From the NCBI GenBank assembly GCA_020846535.1, contig JADLDR010000085.1, positions 1 through 50,714 of the forward strand: a stretch of 50,714 bases of DNA, given 5' to 3'. A program made the position numbers and the translations under genes. Below, piece by piece: positions 23,748-33,357 of the stretch. The stretch is from Armatimonadota bacterium. Lineage in GTDB: Bacteria; Armatimonadota; JADLDR01. The notes beneath the pieces were generated by a model, which did not search any database, was not told where the DNA came from, and saw only the letters and a list, made by a program, of their open reading frames with translations. Positions within the stretch are counted from its first letter, which is position 1; each line of letters starts with the position of its first letter.

Positions 23748-25661
23748 ATGGTCATTGCGATTTTCCTCCTGTTCGTCCTTTTCGTGCTGGGATTGTCCTT
23801 CTACCTCGGAAACAAGACTCGAACTTCCAGCGGTTACTACGCGGCAGGCGGCCAGATACACTGGGGAGTCAATGGCATCGCCTTTGCGGGCGATTACCTT
23901 TCGGCGGCATCGTTCCTGGGCATCTGCGGCATGATCGCCACCATGGGCTATGACGGCTTCCTCTACTCCATAGGCTATCTTGCGGGCTGGATCGTGGCCC
24001 TGTTCGTGGTGGCCGAGCCGATGAAGCGGATGGGCAAATATACCTTTACCGATGCGGTTGACTCGAAGTACGATTCCCGGAGCATCAAACTGGCCGCCGC
24101 GATCAGCACCCTTATTGTCTCCATCTGCTACCTCATCCCCCAGATGGTGGGGGCCGGGGTGCTGGTCGAGCCGCTGCTGGGGCTGCCGCACCACTGGGGC
24201 GTCATCATGGTCGGGGCTATCGTCATCACCATCGTTGCCACCGCGGGCATGGCCTCCACGACCTATGTGCAGTTTCTGAAGGGCGGGATGCTCATTATCT
24301 TTTCCTTCATCCTCGTCTGTGCGGTCTGCGTGCGGGGTTTCAACACCCGGCCCGACCAGGGAGGGAAGGTTCCGTTTTATGAAATCAAGACCCTCGCCGC
24401 CCAGGAAACCGGCGGGCAACTGGCCGTCTCCGAGCCGGGCTGGCAGATGGTCGAGTCTCAGGAGGTGAAATCCGCCAAATCCACCTTCGTCCGTCTGTCC
24501 AGAGATGGGCGCGATAGCTGGTGGGTGGTCGACCGGATGGGCGGCGGCATCACCCTCAAAGAGGCCCAGTTCGCTTCCGTGGCCGCAGACGGCAAGAAAT
24601 ATGTCAACGGCGCTCCGGCCTCGGAGGACAATGCGCTCCGTCAGGTCGGCAATATCGAGCTGCTGAAGGGGCAGCCGGAGGCCCCTCACGGAAGCGTCTC
24701 TCCGTTCGATCTGCTGTCAGCGATGGCCGACAAAAGCACCGTGGTGCGCCGATGGAAGGATGCCAAGCTGACTGACAAAGACGGCGCTCATGTAACGCTC
24801 TACTACCCTGTCAGCACGGAGGGCAACCTGCTGATGCGGCCCGGGCTGAAGTTCAAGGTGCAGGGAACGCCTCTGGAGAAAATCGATTTCGTCTCCCTGA
24901 TGCTGGCGCTCTTCCTGGGAACGGCGGCCCTGCCCCATATTCTGATCCGCTACTACACCGTTCCCAGCCCGGCGAGCGCCCGGAAGTCTACCATCGTCGC
25001 CATCGCCTCCATCGGGTTTTTCTATATCCTGACCCTGTTCATGGGGCTGGGCGCGATGATCAACGGCGTCCTGAACCCTGCGGACAGCAACATGGCCGCC
25101 CCGCTTCTGGCCCGCTCCTTCGGCGATTTTCTCTTTGCGGTCATCTCCGCCATCGCCTTCGCGACCGTGCTGGGAACGGTCAGCGGCCTGATCGTCGCCG
25201 CCTCCGGGGCCGTGGCGCACGACTTCTGCGACCGCTTTCTGAACCTCCGGATGGACGACCATCAGAAGATTAGAGCCGGGAAGATATCGGCCTTCGTGGT
25301 CGGGGCTTTCGCCATTGTCCTGGGGATTCTCTTCAAAGGCGTGAATGTGACCTTCCTGGTCGGCCTGGCTTTTGCCGTGGCGGCCTCGGCCAATCTGCCC
25401 GCGATCCTGATGCTCCTCTTCTGGAAGCGCACGACCGCCCGGGGGATCACCGCCTCGATTATAATGGGCATCGTTTCCTCTCTGGCCCTGATCGTTTTCT
25501 CGCCCGATATGTACAAGCTCTACGGCCTGGACCCGACTGCCGCACCGATTCCCTTCAGCAATCCGGGCATCGTCTCCATTCCGCTGAGCTTCATCACCCT
25601 GGTCGTCGCTTCTCTGATGTCCGGACAGGAAAGCAAGGTTCAGGCTGCCGTCGAGCCATGA
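23748..25661 (+). CDS. ActP-like sodium:solute symporter (SSS family) with a large insert
   Basis: 637 residues, compared with about 550 in typical ActP. About 13 transmembrane helices, with family stretches GYYAAGGQIHWGVNGIAFAG, YLSAASFLGICGM and YTFTDAVDSKYDSR near the N-terminus and ALPHILIRYYTVP in the middle. Between about residues 203 and 375 there is a hydrophilic stretch that includes ETGGQLAVSEPGWQMVESQE and DSWWVVDRMGGG and looks like a folded soluble domain. The substrate is probably acetate or another small monocarboxylate, imported with Na+; this rests on the family and on the DUF485 neighbour. Its stop codon overlaps the ATG of the multidomain signalling gene (ATGA), implying that the two proteins are made together. 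Confidence 0.88.
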   Translation: MVIAIFLLFVLFVLGLSFYLGNKTRTSSGYYAAGGQIHWGVNGIAFAGDYLSAASFLGICGMIATMGYDGFLYSIGYLAGWIVALFVVAEPMKRMGKYTFTDAVDSKYDSRSIKLAAAISTLIVSICYLIPQMVGAGVLVEPLLGLPHHWGVIMVGAIVITIVATAGMASTTYVQFLKGGMLIIFSFILVCAVCVRGFNTRPDQGGKVPFYEIKTLAAQETGGQLAVSEPGWQMVESQEVKSAKSTFVRLSRDGRDSWWVVDRMGGGITLKEAQFASVAADGKKYVNGAPASEDNALRQVGNIELLKGQPEAPHGSVSPFDLLSAMADKSTVVRRWKDAKLTDKDGAHVTLYYPVSTEGNLLMRPGLKFKVQGTPLEKIDFVSLMLALFLGTAALPHILIRYYTVPSPASARKSTIVAIASIGFFYILTLFMGLGAMINGVLNPADSNMAAPLLARSFGDFLFAVISAIAFATVLGTVSGLIVAASGAVAHDFCDRFLNLRMDDHQKIRAGKISAFVVGAFAIVLGILFKGVNVTFLVGLAFAVAASANLPAILMLLFWKRTTARGITASIIMGIVSSLALIVFSPDMYKLYGLDPTAAPIPFSNPGIVSIPLSFITLVVASLMSGQESKVQAAVEP

Positions 25662-28600
25662 AAGCCGTCACACGGGTAGAACTGCACTGCCACTCCCTCT
25701 ACAGCAGCGACGGGACTCTTCCCCCCCGAGACCTGGCCGAATCGCTGGTTGCCGGGGGAGTGGCGGCGGCCTCCCTGACGGACCACGATACCGCCGACGG
25801 CCTTGCCGAATTCAGTCGGGCGCTCCTGCGGCGGGGCGTCGGCTTCATCCCGGGTGTTGAGATCACCGTCCGATTCCAGGGGGAAGATCTGCATCTGCTG
25901 GCCTACGGCTTCGATCCCGATTGCGCCGGATTTCAGGCCACCCTTCAATCGATTCGCCAGGCCCGGGATTCGGGCGTCCACAGCATCGCCGAATCCATCC
26001 GCCAGAAAGGGGCCGCGCCTCAAGAGGACTCCGGGAGCGCGGCCCCTGCCGGGCAGATCGAAGCCGGGGAAGCCATCGCCCTGATCCACCGCGCCGGTGG
26101 CCGCGCCTTCCTCGCCCATCCCCTTATCTACCGCGCCGACCCGCCCGTCCTGCGCCCCTTGCTGGCAGCCCTGAAAGAACAGGGGCTGGATGGCCTCGAA
26201 GCCGTCTATGCCGCCTATACGGAGGAACAGAGAGAAAGCCTGTGCGCTCTCGCGAAGGAAGCGGGCCTCCTCGTCAGCGCCGGAACCGACCTGCACGACC
26301 GGAAATCGCCCGGGCCGTCCGGGGCCGGCATCGATATGCCGACCGGGTTGTGGAAGGCGTTCCGGGATGCGGTCTGCGCCGGGAACGGTCTTGCCGCGCA
26401 GGGAATATCGCCGTCACCCCACCCGCGCCATCGGCTCGATAAGAGGCACTTTCTCTTTCACATCATGTTCCCGACCCTGCTGGCGATTTCGCTCTTTATC
26501 GCGGCCATCTACTCGCTTTTTTTGCCCGCTTTCGAGCATTCGCTCCTCGAACGGAAGCGGGAAATGATCCGGGAACTGACCAATTCGGCCTGGAGCATTT
26601 TAGCCAGTTTCGAGCGCGACGAACGGGCGGGTCGGCTGACCCGCTCCCAGGCCCAGGCGATGGCCCGCTCCCGCATCGCATCGCTGCGCTATGGCCGCGA
26701 AGGCAAAGATTACTTCTGGCTCCAGGATATGCGCCCCCGCATCATCATGCACCCTTACCGCCCCGACCTCAACGGGAAGGATGTTTCCGGGTTCCGGGAT
26801 ATGCGGGGAGAACGCATTTTTGTGGAATTCGCCGACCTGGTGCGACGCGGGCGGGAGGGCTACATCGCCTATGTCTGGCAATGGAAAGACGACCCCAGCC
26901 GCCTCGTTCCGAAGGAATCCTACATAAAAGGTTTCCAGCCCTGGGGTTGGATCATTGGCACAGGCATCTATATCGAGGATGTGAAGGAAGAGATCGGGCG
27001 CATCGAAGCCCGCCTGGTCAGGACTGCGCTGGGCATCGCCCTGATTGTGGCAGCCCTCCTTCTGTATGTGATGCGTCAGAGCCTTTCCCTGGAGCGCGAG
27101 CGATCCGAGGCCGAAGAAAGCCTGCGCGAATCGACCGAACGCTATCGCGCTCTGGTGGAGGCCACCACCGAAGGAACCCTTCTGGTGATGGACGAGCGCT
27201 GCCGTTACGCGAACCCCATCTTCTTGGAAATTCTCGGCTACACCCAGCGCGAGATGGAACTGCTCGATCTCCATGATATCATCCCCGAAACCGGCGAGAA
27301 CGCCCGGGCCTGGGAAAGCCTCCACCGCCTGATCCGGGGCGAGGAGGCGGTGGAGGGCTTCGACGCCGTGCTTCGCAGGCGGGGCGGAGGGCCGGTCGAA
27401 TGCGTCCTTGCCAGCAGCCGGATCGCCTTCGGAGAGGGCAACGGCTTCATTCTCCTGGCCCGGAATATCGGCTCGGAAGCGGTTTCGGCGGCCTCCGGGC
27501 AGAACCGGCGGTCGCTCCAGCAGGTGGCGGACGGCACTCCGGTCGGCCTTTTCCGCGCAAGGGCCTCTTCGCGGGCGACGGTCATCGAGGCCAATCCCGC
27601 CGCCGAAGGACTGATGCGCCCGTCCCGTCCCTCCGAAGACAGCCCCGCAGCCCTTGCCGGCCTTTTCCGGGACGGGGCCGATTATGAGGACTTTCGGGCG
27701 GAGTTGCAGCGCGAAGGCAAAGCGGCCCGCCGCCTCCACGTAACGGCCCGCGAGCCGCGCACCCTGACTCTCGCTCTCACAGCGCAGCTTCTCAAGGACG
27801 AACAGGGCAACCCTCGCTATATCGATGGCACGGTTCAAGATATCACCCCCGAGGAAAATCGTGCCGCCCGGCTCAAATCCCAGATCGAAACCCTTCAAAC
27901 CTCTCTCCTCTTCCTGCACGAGCCGGTTAACCGCATCGGGCGCGCCTCCCTTTTTTGCGAACTCAGCACATCCATTCAGGCGGCCTCGGCCCTGATGACC
28001 TCCCGGCAATCGAGCGCGGTTCTGGTGGAATCCGAATCCGGCGCTGCTGTAGGCATCGTGACCGACCGCGACCTCCGGGAGCGGGTCGTGGCCGCCGGGC
28101 TGGACCGGAAAGAGTCGGTCAGCCGCATCATGACCGCGCCCCTGATCTCCATCCCCGAAAGCGCCGCCCTCTATGAAGCCCTTCTCCTGATGGAGCAGAA
28201 AGGGATCCAGCATCTCGCGGTTGCGGATGAGACAGGCCGCATCGTAGGGGTCATCCGGAGCAAGGAACTCCTCCAGTTCCGCAGCTACGGCCCCATTGTC
28301 CTGACCCGCGAGATCCGGCGCTCCGGCAGTGCGGAGGAGGTGATCGCCGCCTGTCGCCGCACCTCGGAACTGGCCCGGTCGCTTCTCGAATCCAACGCCC
28401 ATCCGCGCCACGTCACGGAGATGCTTGCCTCCGTCTGCGACGCCGCCACGGAGCGATTTCTCGATCTGGCCCAGGCGGGCCTCGGCCCGGCCCCGGTTCC
28501 CTTCGTTTTTCTCGCCCTGGGAAGCCAGGGGCGGCAGGAGATGACCCTGGCGAGCGACCAGGATAATGCCATCCTCTTCGAGCCGCCCGATGATCCCGCA

Positions 28601-29329
28601 ATGCTGCCTCAGGCCCAGGATTACCTGGGCCGTTTGAGCGCCCTGGTCTGCGGCTGGCTGGCCCGGGCAGGATACCCTTTCTGCCAGGGGAACGTGATGG
28701 CCCAGAACCCCCGGTGGTGCCAGCCACTGGCCGTCTGGAAAGACTACTTTAGCGATTGGATCGAACGGGCGGAGCCTCAGCAGTTGCTGGAATTCACCAT
28801 TTTCTTCGACTTCAGGCCGGTTTACGGCCCGGAGGAGCCTGTGGGCGAGCTTCGCCGCCACATCGCGGATGCTCTGACGGCCCGGCCCGCGTTCTTCCCG
28901 CACTTTGCCCAGAACTCGCTCCTTTTCAAGCCTCCGGCCCGGCTTTTTGGGAGAATCCGCGTCGGCGGCGAACACCCGGGGACGCTGGACCTGAAAGAAG
29001 CCTTGATGCCCATCGTCAGCTTCGCCCGCCTTTACGCGCTTCGGCACGGCCTGGAGGAAACCCACACTCTCGACCGCCTCGAAGCCCTGACCCGGGCCGG
29101 CGCGCTGCCGGAAGCGAGCTGCCAGGAGATCATAGCCGCCTACGACTTTCTGATACGCCTCCGCTTGCAGCGCCAATCGGCTCTCCTGCACGCCAACCAG
29201 CCTCCCGATAACAGCATCGGCCTCCGAAGCCTGGGACAGCTCGATGAAACCCTTCTCACCCAATCCTTTGCCCAGATCAGCGCCGTGCAGAAACGGATCA
29301 GCTTCGATTTCCTCGGCGGCGCATCCTGA
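25658..29329 (+). CDS. Multidomain signalling protein: PHP-TM-Cache-TM-PAS-PAS-CBS-CBS-DUF294
   Basis: 1223 residues. Order: PHP phosphoesterase (1-about 245) with metal motifs HCH (10-12), TDHD (41-44), Glu68, AHP (His154) and GTDLHD (209-214). TM1 at about 267-290. sCache_2 sensor at about 295-450, with DYFWLQDMRPRIIMHPYRPD and WGWIIGTGIYIED. TM2 at about 453-472. PAS-like domains at about 492-605 and 618-732. Two CBS motifs at about 762-875 (GIVTDRDLRERVV, GVIRSKELL). A DUF294 nucleotidyltransferase-like domain follows with GSQGRQEMTLASDQDNAILF (954-973), and then its C-terminal helical domain (about 1070-1215). DUF294/CBS proteins often sit beside ActP-type symporters. Here sensor, second-messenger-binding pair, nucleotidyltransferase and an extra phosphoesterase are joined in one chain, translationally coupled to the symporter. 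The ligand of the Cache domain and the target of the nucleotidyltransferase are unknown. Confidence 0.88.
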   Translation: MKAVTRVELHCHSLYSSDGTLPPRDLAESLVAGGVAAASLTDHDTADGLAEFSRALLRRGVGFIPGVEITVRFQGEDLHLLAYGFDPDCAGFQATLQSIRQARDSGVHSIAESIRQKGAAPQEDSGSAAPAGQIEAGEAIALIHRAGGRAFLAHPLIYRADPPVLRPLLAALKEQGLDGLEAVYAAYTEEQRESLCALAKEAGLLVSAGTDLHDRKSPGPSGAGIDMPTGLWKAFRDAVCAGNGLAAQGISPSPHPRHRLDKRHFLFHIMFPTLLAISLFIAAIYSLFLPAFEHSLLERKREMIRELTNSAWSILASFERDERAGRLTRSQAQAMARSRIASLRYGREGKDYFWLQDMRPRIIMHPYRPDLNGKDVSGFRDMRGERIFVEFADLVRRGREGYIAYVWQWKDDPSRLVPKESYIKGFQPWGWIIGTGIYIEDVKEEIGRIEARLVRTALGIALIVAALLLYVMRQSLSLERERSEAEESLRESTERYRALVEATTEGTLLVMDERCRYANPIFLEILGYTQREMELLDLHDIIPETGENARAWESLHRLIRGEEAVEGFDAVLRRRGGGPVECVLASSRIAFGEGNGFILLARNIGSEAVSAASGQNRRSLQQVADGTPVGLFRARASSRATVIEANPAAEGLMRPSRPSEDSPAALAGLFRDGADYEDFRAELQREGKAARRLHVTAREPRTLTLALTAQLLKDEQGNPRYIDGTVQDITPEENRAARLKSQIETLQTSLLFLHEPVNRIGRASLFCELSTSIQAASALMTSRQSSAVLVESESGAAVGIVTDRDLRERVVAAGLDRKESVSRIMTAPLISIPESAALYEALLLMEQKGIQHLAVADETGRIVGVIRSKELLQFRSYGPIVLTREIRRSGSAEEVIAACRRTSELARSLLESNAHPRHVTEMLASVCDAATERFLDLAQAGLGPAPVPFVFLALGSQGRQEMTLASDQDNAILFEPPDDPAMLPQAQDYLGRLSALVCGWLARAGYPFCQGNVMAQNPRWCQPLAVWKDYFSDWIERAEPQQLLEFTIFFDFRPVYGPEEPVGELRRHIADALTARPAFFPHFAQNSLLFKPPARLFGRIRVGGEHPGTLDLKEALMPIVSFARLYALRHGLEETHTLDRLEALTRAGALPEASCQEIIAAYDFLIRLRLQRQSALLHANQPPDNSIGLRSLGQLDETLLTQSFAQISAVQKRISFDFLGGAS

Positions 29330-29431
29330 AAAGGAAATTCCGGGATGGGGGAGAATGGTAGGGGTAGTCAGGGCGGGGCGAGGAAATATCGTTGCGCCAA
29401 CCGTTTCCGCCCGTATGAAAGGAATTTGCCG

Positions 29432-30013
29432 TTGAAGCGCGTCTGCATTTTTTGCGGCTCCAATGAAGGCACACGCCCCGCCTACAAGACTTCTGCCCGG
29501 CGAACCGGCGAAGCTTTGGCCCGGCGCGGGCTGGGGCTGGTCTTTGGAGGAGGGCATATCGGCCTGATGGGGGCCGCTGCGGATGCCGCCCTGCAAGCGG
29601 GCGGTGAGGTGATCGGCGTGATTCCACAGGCCCTTGTCGACAGAGAACTCGCCCACCGGGGGCTGAGCGATCTCCATGTGGTTTCATCCATGCATGAGCG
29701 CAAGGCGACGATGGCCGCCCTGTCCGATGCCTTCATCGCCCTGCCCGGCGGCTATGGAACCCTGGACGAGCTCTGCGAAATCCTGACCTGGGCGCAGCTC
29801 GGCCTGCATGCCAAACCCTGCGGCCTGCTGGATGTGGAAGGTTATTACGATCACCTGCTGGCTCTCCTCGATCATGCTGTGGCCCAACGCTTCCTGCGTC
29901 CCGAACACCGCGCTCTTCTCCTGGACGACACCGACCCGGACAGGCTCCTGGACAGGCTGACCGCCTATCAACCGCCCGCGCTGTATAAATGGATCGATCA
30001 GGATGAAACCTGA
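29432..30013 (+). CDS. LOG-family (cytokinin-activating-type) phosphoribohydrolase
   Basis: 193 residues from a TTG start with GAAAGGAA upstream, which places MKRVCIFCGSN at the N-terminus as in the family; the frame is open 87 bases further but with unlikely sequence. The signatures GGGHIGLMG (39-47) and PGGYGTLDE (105-113) and the Arg90 region match LOG/TIGR00730 proteins. Members cleave nucleoside 5'-monophosphates to base and ribose 5-phosphate in the cytoplasm; the bacterial physiological substrate is often unclear. It follows the signalling gene after 102 bases without an evident terminator. Confidence 0.88.
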   Translation: MKRVCIFCGSNEGTRPAYKTSARRTGEALARRGLGLVFGGGHIGLMGAAADAALQAGGEVIGVIPQALVDRELAHRGLSDLHVVSSMHERKATMAALSDAFIALPGGYGTLDELCEILTWAQLGLHAKPCGLLDVEGYYDHLLALLDHAVAQRFLRPEHRALLLDDTDPDRLLDRLTAYQPPALYKWIDQDET

Positions 30014-30037
30014 TTGGACATAACCGGATATTGATAT

Positions 30038-32158
30038 ATGCCCTTTCAAACGCGAATCCTTGAAATGAGCGTCATCGCAGCCCTATCTTTGGTTATGCTG
30101 GCATCGAGCGACCTATCAGCCGGGCCTGCCGATAATGTGCTGTCGGCCCTGTATGGCGGACATAAAGTCAGGGCGCGGATCGGCAAAGCGCCTGCCGGGA
30201 AAATGATGCTGCTGATCGATGGCCGCCCGGAGCCGCTCTTCTGGGCCAGCCTGTCTTCGGGAGGGGAAGATTATCGCCGGGCTGGGATGAATGCGGTACT
30301 CGCCGAACTGGTCTATCCGGGAAAGGATAAGACTCTCGAAGAAGCCTTCCAGGAGTGGAACCGGCTGCTTCTGGATATCAAAAAGCAGGGCCTTTATGCT
30401 GTGATCTATATTCACAACACGATTCACGCCTCCGCGGGCGCGATCCCCTGGGCCTTCGACGATCAATGGAAAAGGTATGTGCAGGCCATCGTCCGCCGCT
30501 ACCGCCCGGTGACGAACCTCATCGCCTGGATATTCGCCGACGAGGTGGCCGACCATCTGACCTATCCTGATGGAGCCTTCCGCGCTTTTCTCCGGCGGGA
30601 GTATCCCTCGCTGGAAGCTTTGAACAGGGCATGGGATAGCCGCTACGCCTCGTTTGAAGACATTCGCCTCGAATATCGGAACGACAGACATGGCCGTCCG
30701 GAAGAGAGCATGGCGACCCCATCGCATCCTTTCGGCATCGGCCCGAAAGCCTTCGACTCCGCCCGCTTCAAGGCTGCCCGCGTGGCGGAGGCGCACCGTT
30801 TGTTCGAGGCCGCTGTCCGGGAGGTTGACCCGGACACCCCCCTTTTTAGCGGGGCGCACAACCTGGCATGGCCCATCACGGGCATCCCCGAAGGGTGGGG
30901 GGCCTTTTTCGATTTCTACCCCGGCAACTCCGGCCATGACTACGGCACCCATCACATCTGGGCCATGGATATCGGCAGAGGGCAAAACGAGCGGCCTGTG
31001 ATGCAGATGCTTCTCCCGGAGCGATGGGATGATCCCCGCTGGCATACCGATGCCCGACTTCTGAGAGGATGGATGGTGGAGTCTGCCCTGCACGGCGCGG
31101 CAGGCGTCACCTTCTGGCCGTGGTCGTTTTTAGGAATAGACAACCGCCCCGGCGACCGCAGTTCCAGCCGGGAACGCATCGCTGTATGCCGGGAGGCCAT
31201 CGATACCCTCCGCACATCGGGCATCTTCGAGATGCTGTCTCAAAATACCGCCGCCGTTCTCTACCAGCCCTATGCCGAAGGCTGGGGGGCTGCCTCCCAG
31301 GTCTACGGCGTCCTGCGCCATCCCGATGAGGAGCCGTATATCCTTATGGATCAACTGAAGTTCGGCACGCGGTACGGGCAGGTCGATTATCTGACCCACC
31401 TGGATCGAGCCGACCTGAACCGCTACGGGGTCATCCTGGCCCAGTTCGCCCCCGATCTGTCTGCCCGCGACATCGCCCGGCTGGCCGCTTATGTCAGAAA
31501 GGGCGGCGTTCTGATGGCCGATGTCGGCTTCGACTGCATCCGTGCCGGAAAAACGGTGACAGCTATGAGCCGGGAAGCCCGGGAGCTTTTCGGCATCCGG
31601 AAGCTGGCAGCCAGCGCCGCCGGGCCGGGCCGTTTCGCCGCCACCGGCCATTACAGCGACCTGCTGGGCGGCCTCAAACCCGGCGAGGACTCGACGGATC
31701 GCCTCCAACAGATGGCTCTGGATGTGGAGCCTGACACCGCCCTTCCTGCCCTTCAAGGGCCGGGAAAGCAGGGGCTATATGTCAACCGCCTGGGGAAAGG
31801 GTATGCCATCTTTTGCAGCGTCCTCGCCTGGTCCCGATGGACGGCATCCGACCCGCTTTTCCTGAAAATCCATGACGCGCTGTTCGCTCGACGCGCCCGG
31901 ATCGAACTCATCGGAGACCAAAGTAAAGACCGACCGCAATCGTTCTTTTCCGATACGGAAGCCTCTCTCTTTTTCACCGGCTATGCTCTCCAGAACCGTG
32001 CGGACGCCGAAAAAACCGTGAAAGTGCGTGTGAACCGACGCCTCTTTTCTCATCGCCTGCCCCCGCGGAGCGTCCTTCTAGTCAACCGGGGGCGTTCGAT
32101 TCCTCTGGGAACCGGAACCTGGCCTGCCGAACTCGGGCCGAAGGAGATGAATCCGTGA
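30038..32158 (+). CDS. Secreted GH42-like (clan GH-A) putative beta-galactosidase
   Basis: 706 residues. The N-terminus (MPFQTRILEMSVIAALSL, then ASSDLSAG) is a signal peptide; an internal ATG at 30065 would also leave one, and neither has a strong ribosome site. Residues about 55-360 look like a TIM barrel: the Asp168-Glu169 pair in IAWIFADEVADHL sits where GH42-type enzymes keep the acid/base. GAAGVTFWPWSFLG later in the barrel is a typical strand. Residues about 400-560 resemble the trimerisation or glutamine-amidotransferase-like domain of GH42 (QFAPDLSARDIARLAAYVRK, GGVLMADVG), followed by a beta domain. The second catalytic Glu is not certain. The GTG of the next gene overlaps its stop codon. 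Confidence 0.62.
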   Translation: MPFQTRILEMSVIAALSLVMLASSDLSAGPADNVLSALYGGHKVRARIGKAPAGKMMLLIDGRPEPLFWASLSSGGEDYRRAGMNAVLAELVYPGKDKTLEEAFQEWNRLLLDIKKQGLYAVIYIHNTIHASAGAIPWAFDDQWKRYVQAIVRRYRPVTNLIAWIFADEVADHLTYPDGAFRAFLRREYPSLEALNRAWDSRYASFEDIRLEYRNDRHGRPEESMATPSHPFGIGPKAFDSARFKAARVAEAHRLFEAAVREVDPDTPLFSGAHNLAWPITGIPEGWGAFFDFYPGNSGHDYGTHHIWAMDIGRGQNERPVMQMLLPERWDDPRWHTDARLLRGWMVESALHGAAGVTFWPWSFLGIDNRPGDRSSSRERIAVCREAIDTLRTSGIFEMLSQNTAAVLYQPYAEGWGAASQVYGVLRHPDEEPYILMDQLKFGTRYGQVDYLTHLDRADLNRYGVILAQFAPDLSARDIARLAAYVRKGGVLMADVGFDCIRAGKTVTAMSREARELFGIRKLAASAAGPGRFAATGHYSDLLGGLKPGEDSTDRLQQMALDVEPDTALPALQGPGKQGLYVNRLGKGYAIFCSVLAWSRWTASDPLFLKIHDALFARRARIELIGDQSKDRPQSFFSDTEASLFFTGYALQNRADAEKTVKVRVNRRLFSHRLPPRSVLLVNRGRSIPLGTGTWPAELGPKEMNP

Positions 32159-33318
32159 AACTGGCGCTGATGCTGAGCCTGCTGCTGATGGCCCCTGACC
32201 GGGAAACCCGCCCGAAATTCCTCATCGGATACACCGAGTTCCGGACGAACCTGCCGGGCGGTCGTCATGCCAATGTCGCAACCATGCGGGCCTGTGTGGT
32301 CGGAGGAGACGGCAAAGGGCGGCGCGTGCTGGCCCCCGCCCTGACGCGGGAGCCGCACACCTGGGCTCAGTTTGCGGGATGGTCTCCGGACGGGCGCTGC
32401 GCCGTGATCGGCAGAGGATGGGAGAGTCCGGAAAACGCCGCCTGGGAGGAGGAGTACAAGACCTTCCGCATGACCGAAGGATGGCTGTACGATATCTACC
32501 TTCTGGGTATCAAGACCGGCAAGCCGACCAACCTGACGGCAGTGGAACGGGTCAGCGACTACAACAGCGGCCTATTTTTCTGGCCGAAAAATCCAGCCAG
32601 GCTGGGGTTTCAGGCGCTGATCGGGGGCAATTCGCACCCTTTCAGTATGGATCGAGATGGCCGCAACAAAAAAGACCTTTCCGAAGGCTCCAAAGAGTTC
32701 GCCTACGGTTACAGCGCATCCCCGGACGGAAAACGAATATCCTACCACATGAGCTACCAGATCTATATCGCCGATGCGGACGGCTCCAATGCCCGGCTCA
32801 TCCCGACCGGGAATCCCTTCAATTTCGCCCCGCAGTGGTCTCCCGACGGCCAATGGCTGATGTTTTTGAGCGGCGAGCATTACGACTGCCACCCCTATAT
32901 CGTCCGGCCCGACGGAACGGGCCTGCGGAAGATCGCCGGCCGGCAGGGCTACAGGGGCGCAGTTCAGTTCCTGGATGTTCCGGACTTCCACGACGGCAGC
33001 AGCGATGTTCCGGTCTGGTCGCCGGACGGGAAATGGGTCTACTATACCGCCAAAGTGGAGGAGAGCGTCGAACTGATGCGAGCCTCTCTGGAGGGCCACA
33101 GCGAGCAACTGACCCGTTCCAGGCCGGGGTCTCTGAATTATCATCCCGTTTTCTCTCCGGACGCCCGCTGGCTGCTCCTCGGCTCCACCCGCAGCGGCCT
33201 GCGCCATCTCTACGTCATGCGCCCGGACGGAACCGGAGCCTACCTTGTTACCTCGGTCAAACCGGGCAGCGGGGCCATGTGGCCCCACTGGCAGCCTGTA
33301 GCCCGGGCAGGGAAATGA
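32155..33318 (+). CDS. TolB-like PD40 beta-propeller protein
   Basis: 387 residues from a GTG overlapping the previous stop codon (GTGA), with AAGGAG ten bases upstream. A short hydrophobic N-terminus (1-13) may be a signal peptide. At least four PD40 repeats are visible through their core SPDG: AGWSPDGRCAVI, YSASPDGKRISYHMS, PQWSPDGQWLMFLSG, PVWSPDGKWVYYTA and PVFSPDARWLLLGS. TolB-like propellers bind proteins or sugars and often occur without TolB's other domain. Translational coupling to the GH42-like gene suggests a shared role in handling a carbohydrate; this is inference. Confidence 0.78.
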   Translation: MKLALMLSLLLMAPDRETRPKFLIGYTEFRTNLPGGRHANVATMRACVVGGDGKGRRVLAPALTREPHTWAQFAGWSPDGRCAVIGRGWESPENAAWEEEYKTFRMTEGWLYDIYLLGIKTGKPTNLTAVERVSDYNSGLFFWPKNPARLGFQALIGGNSHPFSMDRDGRNKKDLSEGSKEFAYGYSASPDGKRISYHMSYQIYIADADGSNARLIPTGNPFNFAPQWSPDGQWLMFLSGEHYDCHPYIVRPDGTGLRKIAGRQGYRGAVQFLDVPDFHDGSSDVPVWSPDGKWVYYTAKVEESVELMRASLEGHSEQLTRSRPGSLNYHPVFSPDARWLLLGSTRSGLRHLYVMRPDGTGAYLVTSVKPGSGAMWPHWQPVARAGK

Positions 33319-33357
33319 GTTGAGATGGCGTTCGCTTGGCATGAGAATCAATCTCTA

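Noticed and set aside
26600-29677. Very long open frame on the minus strand opposite the signalling gene
   Set aside because: Its translation has no recognisable motif, it mirrors the codon bias of the plus-strand gene, and the plus-strand protein has clear domains throughout.
30038-32158. Firm assignment of the GH42-like protein as beta-galactosidase
   Set aside because: Only one catalytic acid can be placed with some confidence, so the name is kept tentative.
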